Below, in pieces: positions 10,870 to 22,905 of a DNA stretch of 64,000 bases; position 1 is the stretch's first letter; every line of letters begins with the position of its first letter. The stretch spans positions 32,004,501-32,068,500 of the forward strand of contig NC_073340.2 in NCBI RefSeq assembly GCF_027580225.2. Direction: 5' to 3'. The notes below the pieces were generated by a model. It saw nothing but the letters and a program-made list of their open reading frames with translations, was not told where the DNA came from and ran no database searches. Source of the DNA: Misgurnus anguillicaudatus (Eukaryota; Chordata; Actinopteri; Cypriniformes; Cobitidae). Both the position numbers and the translations under genes were made by a program.

Positions 10870-12719
10870 CCCTGACTAGTTGCTAAACTAAACTCTTGAA
10901 CCAATACCTCGTCGAAAATAACAAATGTTTTGGTTTCCTGGGTATTCTAAGTGTTGTTTATTTTGCTTGTTATATAAAGTTTACCGGAAGTTACGTGTTG
11001 ACCACGAAACCTGCTTGTTTATGCTGTTACTGTTACAAACCATCTATGGCCAAAATTACTATGGAAGTAAATGGTGCTCATAAAATGTTTGGTTACAAAT
11101 ATACATTCAGTTAGCTCAAAATATCTACCTATCTACCCAATCAAACTTGAGAGTGAGAAAAAGATTTTTGGGTAAACTATCCCATAAATCACATTTAAGT
11201 TGAAGACACACTTTATGGCTAACTGCAACTTTCTAAGTCTGGACTCAAGACACTTAAAGACCGTTTCCATCGACTGGAGCTCACTCTATCTTTAAAAGTC
11301 AGAGAGGAGCCCAACCCTAATGACTAAACCAGTCCATTACACAAAACACTTAATGATCGCCAGTGTCAGTCGCAAATATTAAACCTTTCGACTGGCAATC
11401 TCACAAAGCACAACTTTATTTGCTTGCTGTAAACGACACAGACAGCGAAACAAACCCGGCCTGACTTTGCACGATCATGACTAAATTACATTCATAACCT
11501 GACAATCATTAAGTGTGTACTTGGATTAAGTCGAGAGCACTTTTGGGGTACTTGTGTCCAGCATTAACAAGTCCCCTCAAGATAAACTAGAACATTCAGT
11601 TCTGCAGGAGAGAGTACACAAGGTGACTTCTCTAATGAAAAATGAGCCAAGTACTTAAATACTGGCAGAGTGACAAGACCTATTACCACGAGTACATATC
11701 TAATCTCGATATCTTAGCTGTGTCTTAGGCTAATGCAATGAGACGAGCGCTGTCAATAAAAAACAACTGCAGTTTTTGGGTATACACGACAACACTGTAC
11801 TGTTATATTAGTGCCGGATCACTGGTGGCATTAGCGGGGAGGGAAGTTCTTACTGTGGCCATATGCTGCTCTATAAATGCACGCAGCATGCATGACAATA
11901 ACGCAAGCAGGAATCGACATGAACTCTACCCAATAAACGCTACATCACATCTATCAACAACCGAGACGTCTCGTACCCTGCAGAGCGGTGGGAGAGGCAA
12001 CTGCAGTCGGTAATGAATACATGTGATTTATACATTTTATTAAAAATATATTTATAATACATCCCATCAATTATAAGCAGAGCACTCATTGTGAGTATTA
12101 AGTTAAATGACACCTGTATTTAGCACGGCCCAGATCTGATAGGATCACCCTAGAAGAGTGGTTTTTAATCCTGGTCCCTGCACATTTTTTATGCCCTGCT
12201 TATCTAACTGATTCATGAAGCCCTCCGTAAATGAGCTGATAACTTAAATTAAGTGTGCTACGTTAGGGACATTAGAAAATGTGCCTTGCTGTGGATCTTC
12301 TGGACCTGGATTTAAAACCAATGCCCTTGATGGATGTGAGCTTGAATTGTGTAAGCTATATCAAGGCTGTTTCTCAATATGGATTTTGCAGTGATTTTGT
12401 GTCCTTGTGTTCTCGCTCTACGTCATCATTAACCGTTAACCGTCAAAAACGTAAGTACAGAGGATGCATGAAAATACCCGGATGTGTTCTTGATATCGAG
12501 GATGCATCGAGTGCAGATTTGTGAGCTGAAATCGTTTTACGCCCCAGAAGTCATTGCGACAAAAGAATGGCGGAGGTCAGGTGAGGTCACAAGTACGTTC
12601 TGTGTTCTCGTGACCTTCTGAGTTCGTTCCTTCAAGGTCACTTGGCAAGACCAATCTCCACAAGATCGCAAGTCCATTCTTTGCGTCCTTGAAATTGATA
12701 AACAGACAAGTTATTAGCA

Positions 12720-12905
12720 TCCAGCGTTGGGTCAAAAAGGGACGAGCTCAGCCATTGGGTTGTATGCTGATAACCAAAAATGCTGGGTTGTTTTAACCTA
12801 TTGTTGAGTCAAATATAAACATGTTCTGAGTTATTTTAACCCAACGGCTGGGCTCGTCCATTTTTGGCCCAATGCTGGTTAAAAATAACCCAACATTTTT
12901 TTAGA
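12720..12905. repeat. 'AACCCAACG' palindromic repeat, copy 1
   Basis: CCAGCGTTGGGTCAAAAAGG near the start and TTTTAACCCAACGGCTGGGC / AAAAATAACCCAACATTTTT near the end form a loose palindrome. The same repeat lies at 60303-60490 and flanks the nest at 47.6-49.6 kb. Confidence 0.7.
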
Positions 12906-14218
12906 TTGTACATGCACAGTAAATTCAGCAAACACTACATTTTTTTAGACTGAACTCTCAGATTTTGCTTACAAAAATATCTCGGTGTACAAAACAAACC
13001 CCAAAGAGCAGTGACAACATTTACAGTGCAAAAGCTACAATGTGCATGAGCAGAGAACCAGAAATAGATTTTGACTTGTTATTCTTGCTTTTTTCGGTAT
13101 AGATCTGCAATAGATCAGGATCACAATGTTATTTCATGTCGACATATTGTCTGGCTCTTTATAGAAAACATTGACCCATTGGTTCGGTTGCAATATTGCA
13201 TCAAGGAAACTAATAATTGAATGTACGCAGCAAAACACCACAGCAATAAACCACATAATAATTTAGTTTTTTCCGGAAAGCAAAGACTGCAGGTTACCTT
13301 CAGGAATAAAGCACTACAGGATTTCTGAGTGTTTACATCAAATGTGATGCGCACACACACACACTTAGAGTGGAAACACATCTCTTATTAAATTGCGAGA
13401 GCCATAAATGCTTTCACAATCATCTGACATTCTCTTTGTCAACACGCCGCAAACAGATTCACAAGGGGCATGAAAAGACAGAGAAGCAGAGCTTAAAAAA
13501 TGTCATAAAACAACAACAGTCAAGCCTCAAATGATGCTGTCAAAACATCTAGAAGATTCATGTCATGTCTATATACAGTTATTGCGTGTGTGTTTGTGCA
13601 TCAGTTTCAGCATTTACACAAAATACACCATAGTCCCTGATAAAAACATACTTCACACACTTGATCGATCACAATAAAGATTTAAATAAAATGTCATTAT
13701 TCACTTTTTGTGTATACAATGACTACAAACGCAGCTGACAGTCTGAACTATTAGCAAATATATTGGGTATCACAAGATTATGCACTCTGAATAGGCGACA
13801 ATGCAACACTCAATATGGCCGACGGATGTCCCGCCTTTCAGTTAAAAGAACCAATCATCAATTGATAAAAAAAGATTCTCTGGGGAGGGTCTAATGAGGC
13901 ACTTGCCAACATGCCAATACATTTTCAGATTTTGAATAAAGTTTATGAGGGCACATAGGTTATGGTACAGTTTAATCCAGGTTTAATTGTTGAAATATGT
14001 GGTTTAACTGTGATTTTAGCATGCAATGTTAGTGATATCTGGATTTCCCCATTTAAGTAGATCGGACTTTAGGCATTGCAAACATGGCCGCCTAGTGGCA
14101 CAACTTCCTTAAAGGGATTTTGCTATTAATTAGAACTATACAGTATGTACCTGTTTTATAGTATAGTTAATTGTCTACTTTTTAACCTAATGCATGACAA
14201 AATGTGACATAAATTAGC

Positions 14219-14763
14219 CAGCAGCCATATCACCCTGTAGCCCAAGACAGCTTGCCCACTGAAGCCAAGTAGGGTTGAGCCTGGTCAGTACTTGGATGGG
14301 AGACCTCCTGGGAAAACCAGGTTGCTGCTGGTAGAGGTGTTAGTGAGACCAGCAGGGGGTGCTCACCCTGTGGTCTGTGTGGGTCCTAATACCCCAGTAT
14401 AGTGACAGGGACACTATACTGTCAAAAAGCACCGTCTTTCGGATGAGACGTTATACCGAGGTCCTGACTCTCTGTGGTTATTAAAAATCCCAGGATGTCA
14501 TTCGAAAAAAAAAAAAAAAATAGGGGTGTGCCTCGGCATCCTGGCCAAACTTGGCCTACTAATCATCCCCGTATATACTAGTTGGCTATATCACCTGGTC
14601 TCCTCTCCACTAATAAGCTGGTGTGTGGTGGGCGTTCTGGCGCAATATGGCTGCCGTCGCATCATCCAGGTGGATGCTGCACATTGGTGGTGGTTGAGGA
14701 GATTCCTCCTTTCATATGTAAAGCGCTTTGAGGTCTGCAGAAAAAGCGCTATATAAATGTAAC
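14219..14763 (+). mobile_element. 5S-rRNA-derived SINE (SINE3-type)
   Basis: The head (14219-14330) is 5S-rRNA-like. It keeps the internal control region, GTCAGTACTTGGATGGGAGA followed by CCTCCTGGGAA, corresponding to the intermediate element and C box used by TFIIIA/RNA polymerase III. A body with CGGATGAGACGTTATACCGA follows, then an A-rich run (14505-14520). The tail TAAAGCGCTTTGAGGTCTGC ... GCGCTATATAAATGTAA is of the kind shared with fish LINEs that supply the reverse transcriptase. Family knowledge: SINE3 elements of this design were described from zebrafish. It is near full length and lies in the sense orientation of cdh12. Confidence 0.9.
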
Positions 14764-15033
14764 AAATTATTAATTAATTATAATGACCTTATTATCATCT
14801 TAGTTTGCATTCATTAAGAACAAATTAAAATGTTTCATGTTTGTAACATTTTTAAATCAGTTGATTATCTCATAGGTATAACCATTTGTAGTTTACAAAT
14901 AAACAATTTTTGCACTGATATTTCTTGCAAAACAGCTGTATTGTGATATTAGTATCAGGAGTAGAAATGGTAAACTGCATTCACCGTAATAAGTAAAAGT
15001 TGAATCAAAAAACGTCAGGGCTTTGACGTTTAA

Positions 15034-15522
15034 CTCTTTCCCCGCCATTGACGAGACAACTCGTCAATTAAGAGAAAACGCTTCCCTGCCAATGACGAGA
15101 ATTTCTGGCTTTCTGCAATACCGCTATTATCCACCAGGTGCACTTCCGCAACTTATACAACCCGGATGTAATGCCTCATGTGAAAGAGAAAGAACTCCGT
15201 GTATGTTTTAAAGATCGCTCTGCATCTGATACCTATCAAAAGTCCTTCAAAAAATGGAATTATCTCAGCTCTTTGCTCAAAATTGGGTGTTTTTGAAGAA
15301 ACCTACCCATATTTGAGAGGTAATAAAAAGAGAACTAATGAAGGTAAAATTAAATGTTTTTTTTTTTTTTTAAAGCAGAGGGTCTATTCTTTCATTTCAG
15401 ATATTATTTGTTTATATATTTAAAGAAGAACATTTTCTGGAAGGAATTAAACTTTTGTGAAAATCTTGAAAAATGCTGGCACTGGCTGGCAACTTAAAAA
15501 AAAAACACTGGCAGGGAAAGAG
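15034..15522. mobile_element. TTAA-flanked piggyBac-like MITE, 'family A' copy 1
   Basis: TTAA flanks it at 15030-15033 and 15523-15526. The left end CTCTTTCCCCGCCA is followed by the hairpin TTGACGAG-ACAA-CTCGTCAA; the right end is CTGGCAGGGAAAGAG. It contains a CTCF-like site with one base missing (15131-15143). Copies 2-4 are at 31349, 33825 and 47634. Confidence 0.85.
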
Positions 15523-15526
15523 TTAA

Positions 15527-15992
15527 TTCTCATAGATTTTTTTGTTCATGAAATAGTTTGCACACATTGTTGTGATTATTAAAATTAAATATTTTGCAAA
15601 GTTTACCTGGCAGTAAATATTAATACACGGAATACATATTTAAAAGTAATTATTTAATAAATATATCTTTTAAAAACTGAAAAAAAACCTTCCCTGAATT
15701 TGGAATTGTTGTTTTGCAAATGTTTGTTTTACCTGGCAATTCATACTGCTTATCTAAGTTTTGCAGAATTTCTTTAAATGCTGTTTTTCCACCTTATTAA
15801 ATGGCTTTGCAATGTATCGCATTACACTGTCAGTTAAGGAGCGCCATCAGATACTGTCTAGTTTATGCAGGCACTGCAGCTCCCCCTTGTGTTTTTTAGA
15901 GAGATATGCAATCATTGTGGTGATCTGAAATCATTGCGATGAGGTCAAACAATCGCGATGAGACAATTATTTAATCATTGTGACAGCCCTAG
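15527..15992. repeat. Right part of a hAT-like element ending GACAGCCCTA
   Basis: It ends ATTTAATCATTGTGACAGCCCTA, the inverse of the TAGGGCTGTCA end found at 21302. The left end is not identifiable; the family A copy lies directly upstream. Confidence 0.5.
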
Positions 15993-16455
15993 TGTACAGT
16001 ATATGATTTTGGTCATTCTGTCAATACCCCGATTTGTTTCAGAAACCTAAAGTAATGATTACATTTCATTCAGCTTTGTTTGTTGGTTTTTAAAACATAT
16101 TAAAGAAAAATATAAATTGAACATATGCTGTAAATGCTCCCTCAAAAGTTTATTGTGACCATGTTTCGGCAATAAGCCTTTGTCAAGGTCATCAAAAAAC
16201 TTTAAACAACCGTTACCATAGAAATATAAATTCTGCATCAGTCATACAGCATAAAGACTGAATCTATAATACAGACTGAATGTGTAATAAACACTGGATC
16301 TATAATACATCAGCAAGATGTTTGTTTTTTCAGAGGGTTAAAAGTGGACAAATAATTTTCTAGTTTTAGTGATGTGCGTTATTCATCTTGACACCAATTA
16401 CAGGCGTAAACAACATTAGAAAAATCAGTGCAGTGATTTTCACTTTGTGCTTTAT

Positions 16456-16459
<4 letters not shown>

Positions 16460-16491
<32 letters not shown>
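16460..16491. repeat. (GT)n microsatellite
   Basis: An uninterrupted run of about 16 GT units. Confidence 0.95.
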
Positions 16492-16495
<4 letters not shown>

Positions 16496-16617
16496 CGTGA
16501 GAGATTTATTGTAGGCATATGTTGTCTCTGTTACCCCTCAGTTTGACTGTGCTTTGTGCCTACAATAAGACAACATGATGCATTCTTCCCTACAGGAGGT
16601 CCAGGGACCAATCCTGG

Positions 16618-16620
<3 letters not shown>

Positions 16621-16671
<51 letters not shown>
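16621..16671. repeat. (TC)n microsatellite
   Basis: About 25 uninterrupted TC units. Confidence 0.95.
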
Positions 16672-16674
<3 letters not shown>

Positions 16675-16845
16675 CCACGAGTGAACTAAACTACATGCTC
16701 GACAAAGCACATCTTTTGAGGTGAAGAGGCATATAGGGTTATATTTCCTTTCCTGTAGTTCAGATCTGTTTCCCTACACCATGTGACTACATTTGTGTGT
16801 TCAACAGCAACGAGGCAGGCTGATGCCTCAGTTATGTGAAAAGTG

Positions 16846-17651
16846 CACTGTAAAAAATAAAAAGTTGACTTACCTTAAATTTTCAAGGCAACTTGCTGCA
16901 CAGCTTTTTTGAGTTTACTCAACTCTTGGATGATGTAGTTCACCTAACTCAATTTACTGAGTAATGTCAACTTACACCAAAAAGTTGAACCAACTTAAAC
17001 TGATTAGGTAATAAGCAAATTTCTATGTTTACTCAACTAGTGGCTAAGGTGGGTAAAGAGTAATTTAGTATATCCAAATTTAATAATCTACATGTTTTGG
17101 ACTGTGGGAGTGTACACAGAAAGGTGACATAAACAAAGTCTTTGTCTGACTTAAACCAGAGACCTTTTTGCTGTGAGGCAACAATGATGCGCGATAACTC
17201 ATTGTGCTGCCTCTACACTGAACACACAGTTCTCAATCATGGTAACAATGAACAAACATCATTCTTTCAAAATTACTCTAAATACAACATATTACTAACA
17301 TTAACAACATAAATAAAGCCAGCAAACATTAAAACAGTCATCTTTTTTTAGTAAATATTAACCAAAGAAGTGAACATGTTGCAATGCATGCTGGGAAACA
17401 TTCCGACCATTGTTTTTTTTTTAATTGCTTGTTCAGATTACTCAGTTTGGCAAGTTGGGTGAACGAATTGGACTAAAACTTATACATCTAAGTCCAGTCA
17501 ACAAAATAATATTTGTTAGCTGAATGATTATGCTCTTTTCATTTAGTGAACACAAAATAATCAATTGACGCCCTTCAACAAATAAATCTTTGTTCAAGTT
17601 ACTTAATGTTCTTTGTTGAATGAACATTTTAAAGCTGGATTTTTTACAGTG
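16846..17651. mobile_element. MITE with CACTGTAAAAAAT ends
   Basis: It begins CACTGTAAAAAATAAAAAGT and ends GGATTTTTTACAGTG. The interior has many AGTTGACTTA / AAGTTGAACCAACTT motifs. The terminal repeat resembles that of 21228-22905 but the interior differs. Confidence 0.75.
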
Positions 17652-18147
17652 TGGGCAGACCGGGCTGAAGTGTTTGCTGTAGTTTACACAAAAGCAAACT
17701 AACATTTTTTTTACAAACACACTTGCAATGGGTTTGTTTATAATAAAGCAGTACAGCATATATACTCTGCACAGTGCATGAAATTCCCAAAAGCATGGAA
17801 TACATAACATTTGCCAAAATGTGCAATATACAGCTGGAGTACGCTGCATGAGGTACTGTATCCCACAATGCAATGCACTCGACTTGGCCTTGCAATTCCA
17901 GTGTAAGGAATGAAACAAAAACAATATAATTTAAATGTTTAAATGATAGCCTATTTGCCATTTTGTCCAGCTATATACAAGATTCAATCACAACAGGCGT
18001 TTAAATGCTTAAAAAATAATGCTCTTCAGCCAAATACAGTTGCCGTTTTGCTTGTAAGAAGTGAGCATATGGAGCTGAAAGGTAATCTAAGACTACAGCG
18101 GTAATAAATGGTGCTTTACGCCAGCCGTCTGAATGAAATATGTATGT

Positions 18148-18170
18148 GTGTGTGTGTGTGTGTGTGTACA
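18148..18170. repeat. (GT)n microsatellite
   Basis: About 11 uninterrupted GT units following a TATG-rich lead-in. Confidence 0.9.
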
Positions 18171-19440
18171 GAGAGGATCATCATGGCTTAAGGATTCTGA
18201 GTGATTACCTGCTTTACTGTCAGGCTGAACATGAGGCGGCACAGGAGATCATGGAAATGTTTAGACAACCTCTCGGCTAAACCAGCGATTAAAGCAAACA
18301 ATAGGGCACGCCGATCCCCGCAACAAGCAACCAGAACATCCCTATTTACAATTATTAAACAAGTAAATACTCTGTAACACAATACACACATGCACACACT
18401 TATGCATTTGCATATACTCTTAAAACACGCATCACCGCAAATTGAAGACACCCATATCTTCATTTCTGCTTAAAAGTGTAAATTAATTGTTTTTCTTTTG
18501 TGAGCGTGCATAAAAGAAAAGTTTTGTGATCGCAGTTAATTAAATGCATCGTGTGTGACGCATGCTTTTGTATATGGTTTCACGATTTTGGAAAAAATGC
18601 GATGCACTTAATTTGCTTTTAAAATTATATGGTATACAAATGTAACAATATTTCAATATTAGCATGGATAATGCAACTAAAGATAGCATCCTAATATAAG
18701 ACAGTTTTGAACTCAGCATTTGAAACATTTGCAAAAATTCAAGAATTAGTGATTTTTTTTTACTCAAAATCCTTAAAAAAGTTACCCTGTGACAACTTCT
18801 CCATATGACAGCCAGTGCTGGTTAAAATTTTTACTGCTAACCAAACAAACTCAAGTTATAATGTGATCACTATGGGAGCAATGCATTTCACATCAGTCAG
18901 CATTCTGCGCAGTGATGTAAAGCTACAGCGGCCCCAAAATCCCTGTAAGTGGGTCAGCTTATGATAAGTCATCAAAAATAAATGATGTTCTCCCGTTAGT
19001 AAACAAAAACGATTATAAAAAGACGTTGTGAGAGAAATCTGATCCCATTGGATCTCACAGTCTCCCACTTTCTCAGAGATGCCAACCCAATAGAGATTAT
19101 GGCTCATTGTTATCAGAAAGTTTGTTTAAACAAATAAACAAAAACTGAAGAAAACAATCCAGGCTGGAGATGAATTACAAAGGGTGATTTAGAAATAATG
19201 AGTTATCATTTCTTAAATTGTGCATCAAAGTTAGTTGTTCTGCTTTCTGATACCAGAAAAGGATGCAAAAGGAAAAAACAAAGACAAACTAAATTAATGG
19301 GATAACTTTTATATTCATCTATATTTTAAAGACCCTCTTGGTTGGTTGGCATAAAATGCAGTGCGTTGATGAGGGGACTTCAGATTCTAGACAGCATTTG
19401 ATTGGTCAGATTTGTTTATGGCTGTACACTTTAAGCATAT

Positions 19441-20347
19441 ACAGTATGTTAATGTTAATGTTATTCTTTAATGCTAGTCACATTATAATATTAAATACAT
19501 AGGACAGGAACCACTTACATATCAAAATATGGTTTAACAATTTCTTAAACAAATAGGCCTATATATATGTAAGCAATAAGGTACGAGAGGCTGTGCTGTA
19601 TCGTGAATAAGTAACGGCTGAAGGGCGTTGTTAGGCACGATGCGAATATAAGCACTTGCCTCGAGTACCTTATTGCTTTTATAAAACGGTTACCACACAA
19701 TATTAAAGTAAAAAAATATTAGTGCAACTTTCATGAAGTTAAATCAATAAAAGCATTTCTTCCGCTAGAAAAAATAGTCCCTGACTGCGAACAACAACAT
19801 GAAAGCTCAAATAAAAACAACAAACTGTTCTCAGACTTTGTCTCATTATATGTTTATGTGTTGCTGAGGGCGCAGTGATATTAAATAGAACCGTTGGGTG
19901 AAGCGGTCATAGCAGTGTTTTATTGTGAATAAAGCACACCTATTGACCAATCAGAATCAAGGATTTGAACTAACCGTTTTATAATTTGTTTTATTTATTT
20001 TTTAAAACGCTTGTATATTAAAAACTAGGAAAACACCGAAACGCTTTTATGATTTCTTTGGGACTTTAAAGCGTTCATTTATTATGTCTACATTATTGCA
20101 CTCAGATATTATTTATTCAAAACTAAGTATGCATGCATTATATGGCAAAACTATTTTAAACTTAGTATGCAAATTAAAACAGCATGAAAGTGGCAGGTGG
20201 AAGCAGTAAGGACAGTTGTTTACCTTTGGGCAAGTTTTTTATGTGCGATGACATATGCCACAAAGATCTTGATAATAACATATATTTTATGTGATACTGT
20301 GTGCCAAGGACTGCATCATTGTGCTCGCCATATGGTAAGATATATAT
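19441..20347. repeat. Local tandem duplication, unit 1
   Basis: The segment starting ACAGTATGTTAATG and containing ATTCTTTAATGCTAGTCACA, then AGGACAGGAACCACTTACAT, through the block CTTGTATATTAAAAACTAGG and GTGGCAGGTGGAAGCAGTAA, recurs in the same order in unit 2. It includes a palindromic repeat near 19562-19690 (GCAATAAGGTACGAGAG ... CTCGAGTACCTTATTGC). Confidence 0.85.
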
Positions 20348-20779
20348 ACAGTATAATGTTATTCTTTAATGCTAGTCACGTTATAACCAATACATAGGAC
20401 AGGAACCACTTACATATCAAAATATTGTTTAACAATTTATAACAATATATATTTATTATTTGTTTTACTTATTGCAAGACAAAATAAAAAAATACAAAAT
20501 AGCACAGCATTGACATACAATGAAAAAAAATGAAAAATAAATAAATAAAGAAAAAAATAAATCTTATATAAATATTTTGAGGCGTACTCTCTTTAAAATC
20601 GAATCAATTACTATCCCTACATAATTTATTTTATTAAACACTGTTTGATATTTGTATTATAGAGGCTTAGACCTTTTCAACAATATATAGTTTTTTTGTG
20701 ATATACAAATTTATATGGAAAATATTGACGTAAACTTAGGTGTCCCGTGAGGGGGACAGCACCACTTAAGGAGTTTTAA

Positions 20780-21143
20780 AGGTGCAGTGTGTAAATTTTA
20801 GCGATGTCTAGTGGTGATGTTGTGAATCAGTCCACTGCCCACCCCTTGCTTTTAAAACGCATAGAGAAGCTACGGTAGCCGCCACCGGAAAAACATATCA
20901 TCGTCGGAGACAACTTAGTAAAAAGTTTGTCCGTTAAAGGCTTCTGTAGAAACATGGCGGCACAAAATGGCGACTTCCACGCAAGGGGACCCTCTGTGTA
21001 TGTAGATAAAACGCCTCATTCTAAGATAATAAAAACATAACAGTTCATTATAAAAAGGTCTTTATACACCCCTGAAAATATAGTTTTGTATATTATTTTG
21101 CATTTCTATCAAGAGATCCTTCTTAAAATTACACACTGCACCT
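20780..21143. mobile_element. TTAA-flanked MITE, AGGTGCAGTGTGTAA ends
   Basis: TTAA lies at 20776-20779 and 21144-21147. The left end AGGTGCAGTGTGTAAATTTT pairs with the right end AAAATTACACACTGCACCT. It is 364 bp with no coding capacity. Confidence 0.9.
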
Positions 21144-21227
21144 TTAAGTATAATATCTTCATAATGTCAGACAAAATCTGATGAGAAGGTGAAATGCAAA
21201 ATGATGTCATAAAAATGAGAAACTGTA

Positions 21228-22905
21228 CACTGTAAAAAAAATCTGTAAAAATTACAATGTTATTGCAGCTGGGTTGACGGTAATTTACGGTAGATTTAAA
21301 TTAGGGCTGTCAAAATAAACGCGTTAATAACGCGCTAACGCAAATTCATTTTAACGGCACTAATTTTATTAACGCGCGATTAACGCAACACGTAATTTCT
21401 GTTTGACCCACAGCTGGATGAATTGAGACGCAGCAAGTGACTGCCGCTGTCTAGATGAGTCGGAGCTTTTCATAAAAAATAAGAACATTAAGCTCTCGTC
21501 TAGCGAATCCAATGCTCTAAATGGTCATTAAACATCTAAAATGATCTTTATCTGCACGTTTTCTGTGAGGTGTACTGTCCCAAATCCATATAAAGCGAAG
21601 ATGCGTCTTCTTTCACTTTTTAGTTTCGTTTTAAAAAGCATTCAGAAATGATAGAAAATAGACCGCAGGGCTTTCTTGATGTTAAAATAATTATTAAGAG
21701 AGATAAAGTTCGGGATCTGATTGATGTTAAAAGAGTTATTAAGAGTGACAAGGCTCAAAAGCGATGTCTGACGCAGACGTCTGAAGCGCATGCACACAAA
21801 CGCGCGAGTGCATGAGACTTCGTGCTATTTATACGCATCTTCAGGAGACTGGGCTCGATATATATAGACATCTAACACAAAATTACAGGTTTAAAAATAT
21901 CTGTTTTGACAAGAATTCACGCAGGTATGACCTATAATCTGTTATATCTGAAGTGATTGTTTGGTTAACTGTTAAGGAAAAAGTATCTGTTGTGTCATTA
22001 TATTAAACCCTTGAATTATCTTACAGTCTTAAAGTGGTCTGCCTCAATGTCAAAATTAAACAATAAAAGAAAAACATATATGTATTGATATTGTTTTTGC
22101 TCTGCATTAACAGGTATTTCTGTCATGCTTTGTCAGATTCCAACAATTGTTCCAATTGTTTTGAAGTTTTTTAATAGAGAATGTTAAAATATAAATGACA
22201 CATTTTTGAACATTTGTTCATCCCAACTCAATTTGCCAGCACAGGTCACAAATGATGCAGCAGCAAACAGAAATGGAGAAAGAACAAGGTCTTCTAAAGG
22301 CAAAAACATTTATAAAACTATGGCTGATGGTTCTGTTGAAAATGTAAACAGGCTGTTGTAGACATACATTTGCATATAGCATATATATTATCCAAATCCA
22401 TGCTGATTAGAGCATTAAAAACTTAAAAAGTGTTACATTTAGGTAAATTTAGAACAGATAAAAATGTGCGATTAATTTGCGATTAATCGCGAGTTAACTC
22501 ATGAAATCATGCGATTAATTGCGATTAAATATTTTAATCTATTGACAGCCCTAATTTAAATGTATGTTATTTACTGGCAAGAGTTTGTTCAAAGTTAAAT
22601 AAATTTTAAATATTAACAAGCCTTTATCTTTATAGAATAAAACTATACAATAACAGCCTCATGCAAAGCATTCTGGGAACCAGAAATCATCATCAACCTT
22701 TTTCTGATTTTTGCGTCAGATTTTGTTTCCCAGAATGTTATGCTTGATGCTGTTTTTTTAGTTTTACTCTGTAAAGACAAATACTTGTAAATGTTTAATG
22801 TTCATTTAACTTTGAACAAAATGTTGCCAGTAAAAACCATACATTTAAATCTACGGTAAGTTACCGGCAACCCAGCTGCGATTTCTACAGAATTTTTTTA
22901 CAGTG
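21228..22905. mobile_element. TA-flanked palindromic MITE with a hAT inserted
   Basis: It starts CACTGTAAAAAAAATCTGTA and ends CTACAGAATTTTTTTACAGTG, with TA on both sides (21226-21227, 22906-22907). The subterminal CAGCTGGGTTGACGGTAATT pairs with GTTACCGGCAACCCAGCTG at the right. It is split at 21302-22553 by the hAT element. Without the hAT it is about 420 bp and nearly fully self-complementary. Confidence 0.85.
21302..22553. mobile_element. hAT-type non-autonomous element with perfect 8-bp target duplication
   Basis: The ends are TAGGGCTGTCAAAATAAACG and TCTATTGACAGCCCTA. The target duplication ATTTAAAT is exact at 21294-21301 and 22554-22561. Subterminal GCGATTAA/TTAATCGC motifs repeat near both ends. 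The interior is shared with 3985-4420 and 6470-6620. There is no transposase frame. Confidence 0.92.

Noticed and set aside
14219..14340. A 5S rRNA gene
   Set aside because: Only the 3' part of 5S is well matched and it is fused to a SINE body and LINE-like tail; it is a retroposon.
17442..17961. 160- and 105-codon open frames on the minus strand
   Set aside because: They overlap each other in different frames, start within a MITE terminus (16846-17651), have no recognisable domain and are A/T-compositional; no splice or promoter support.
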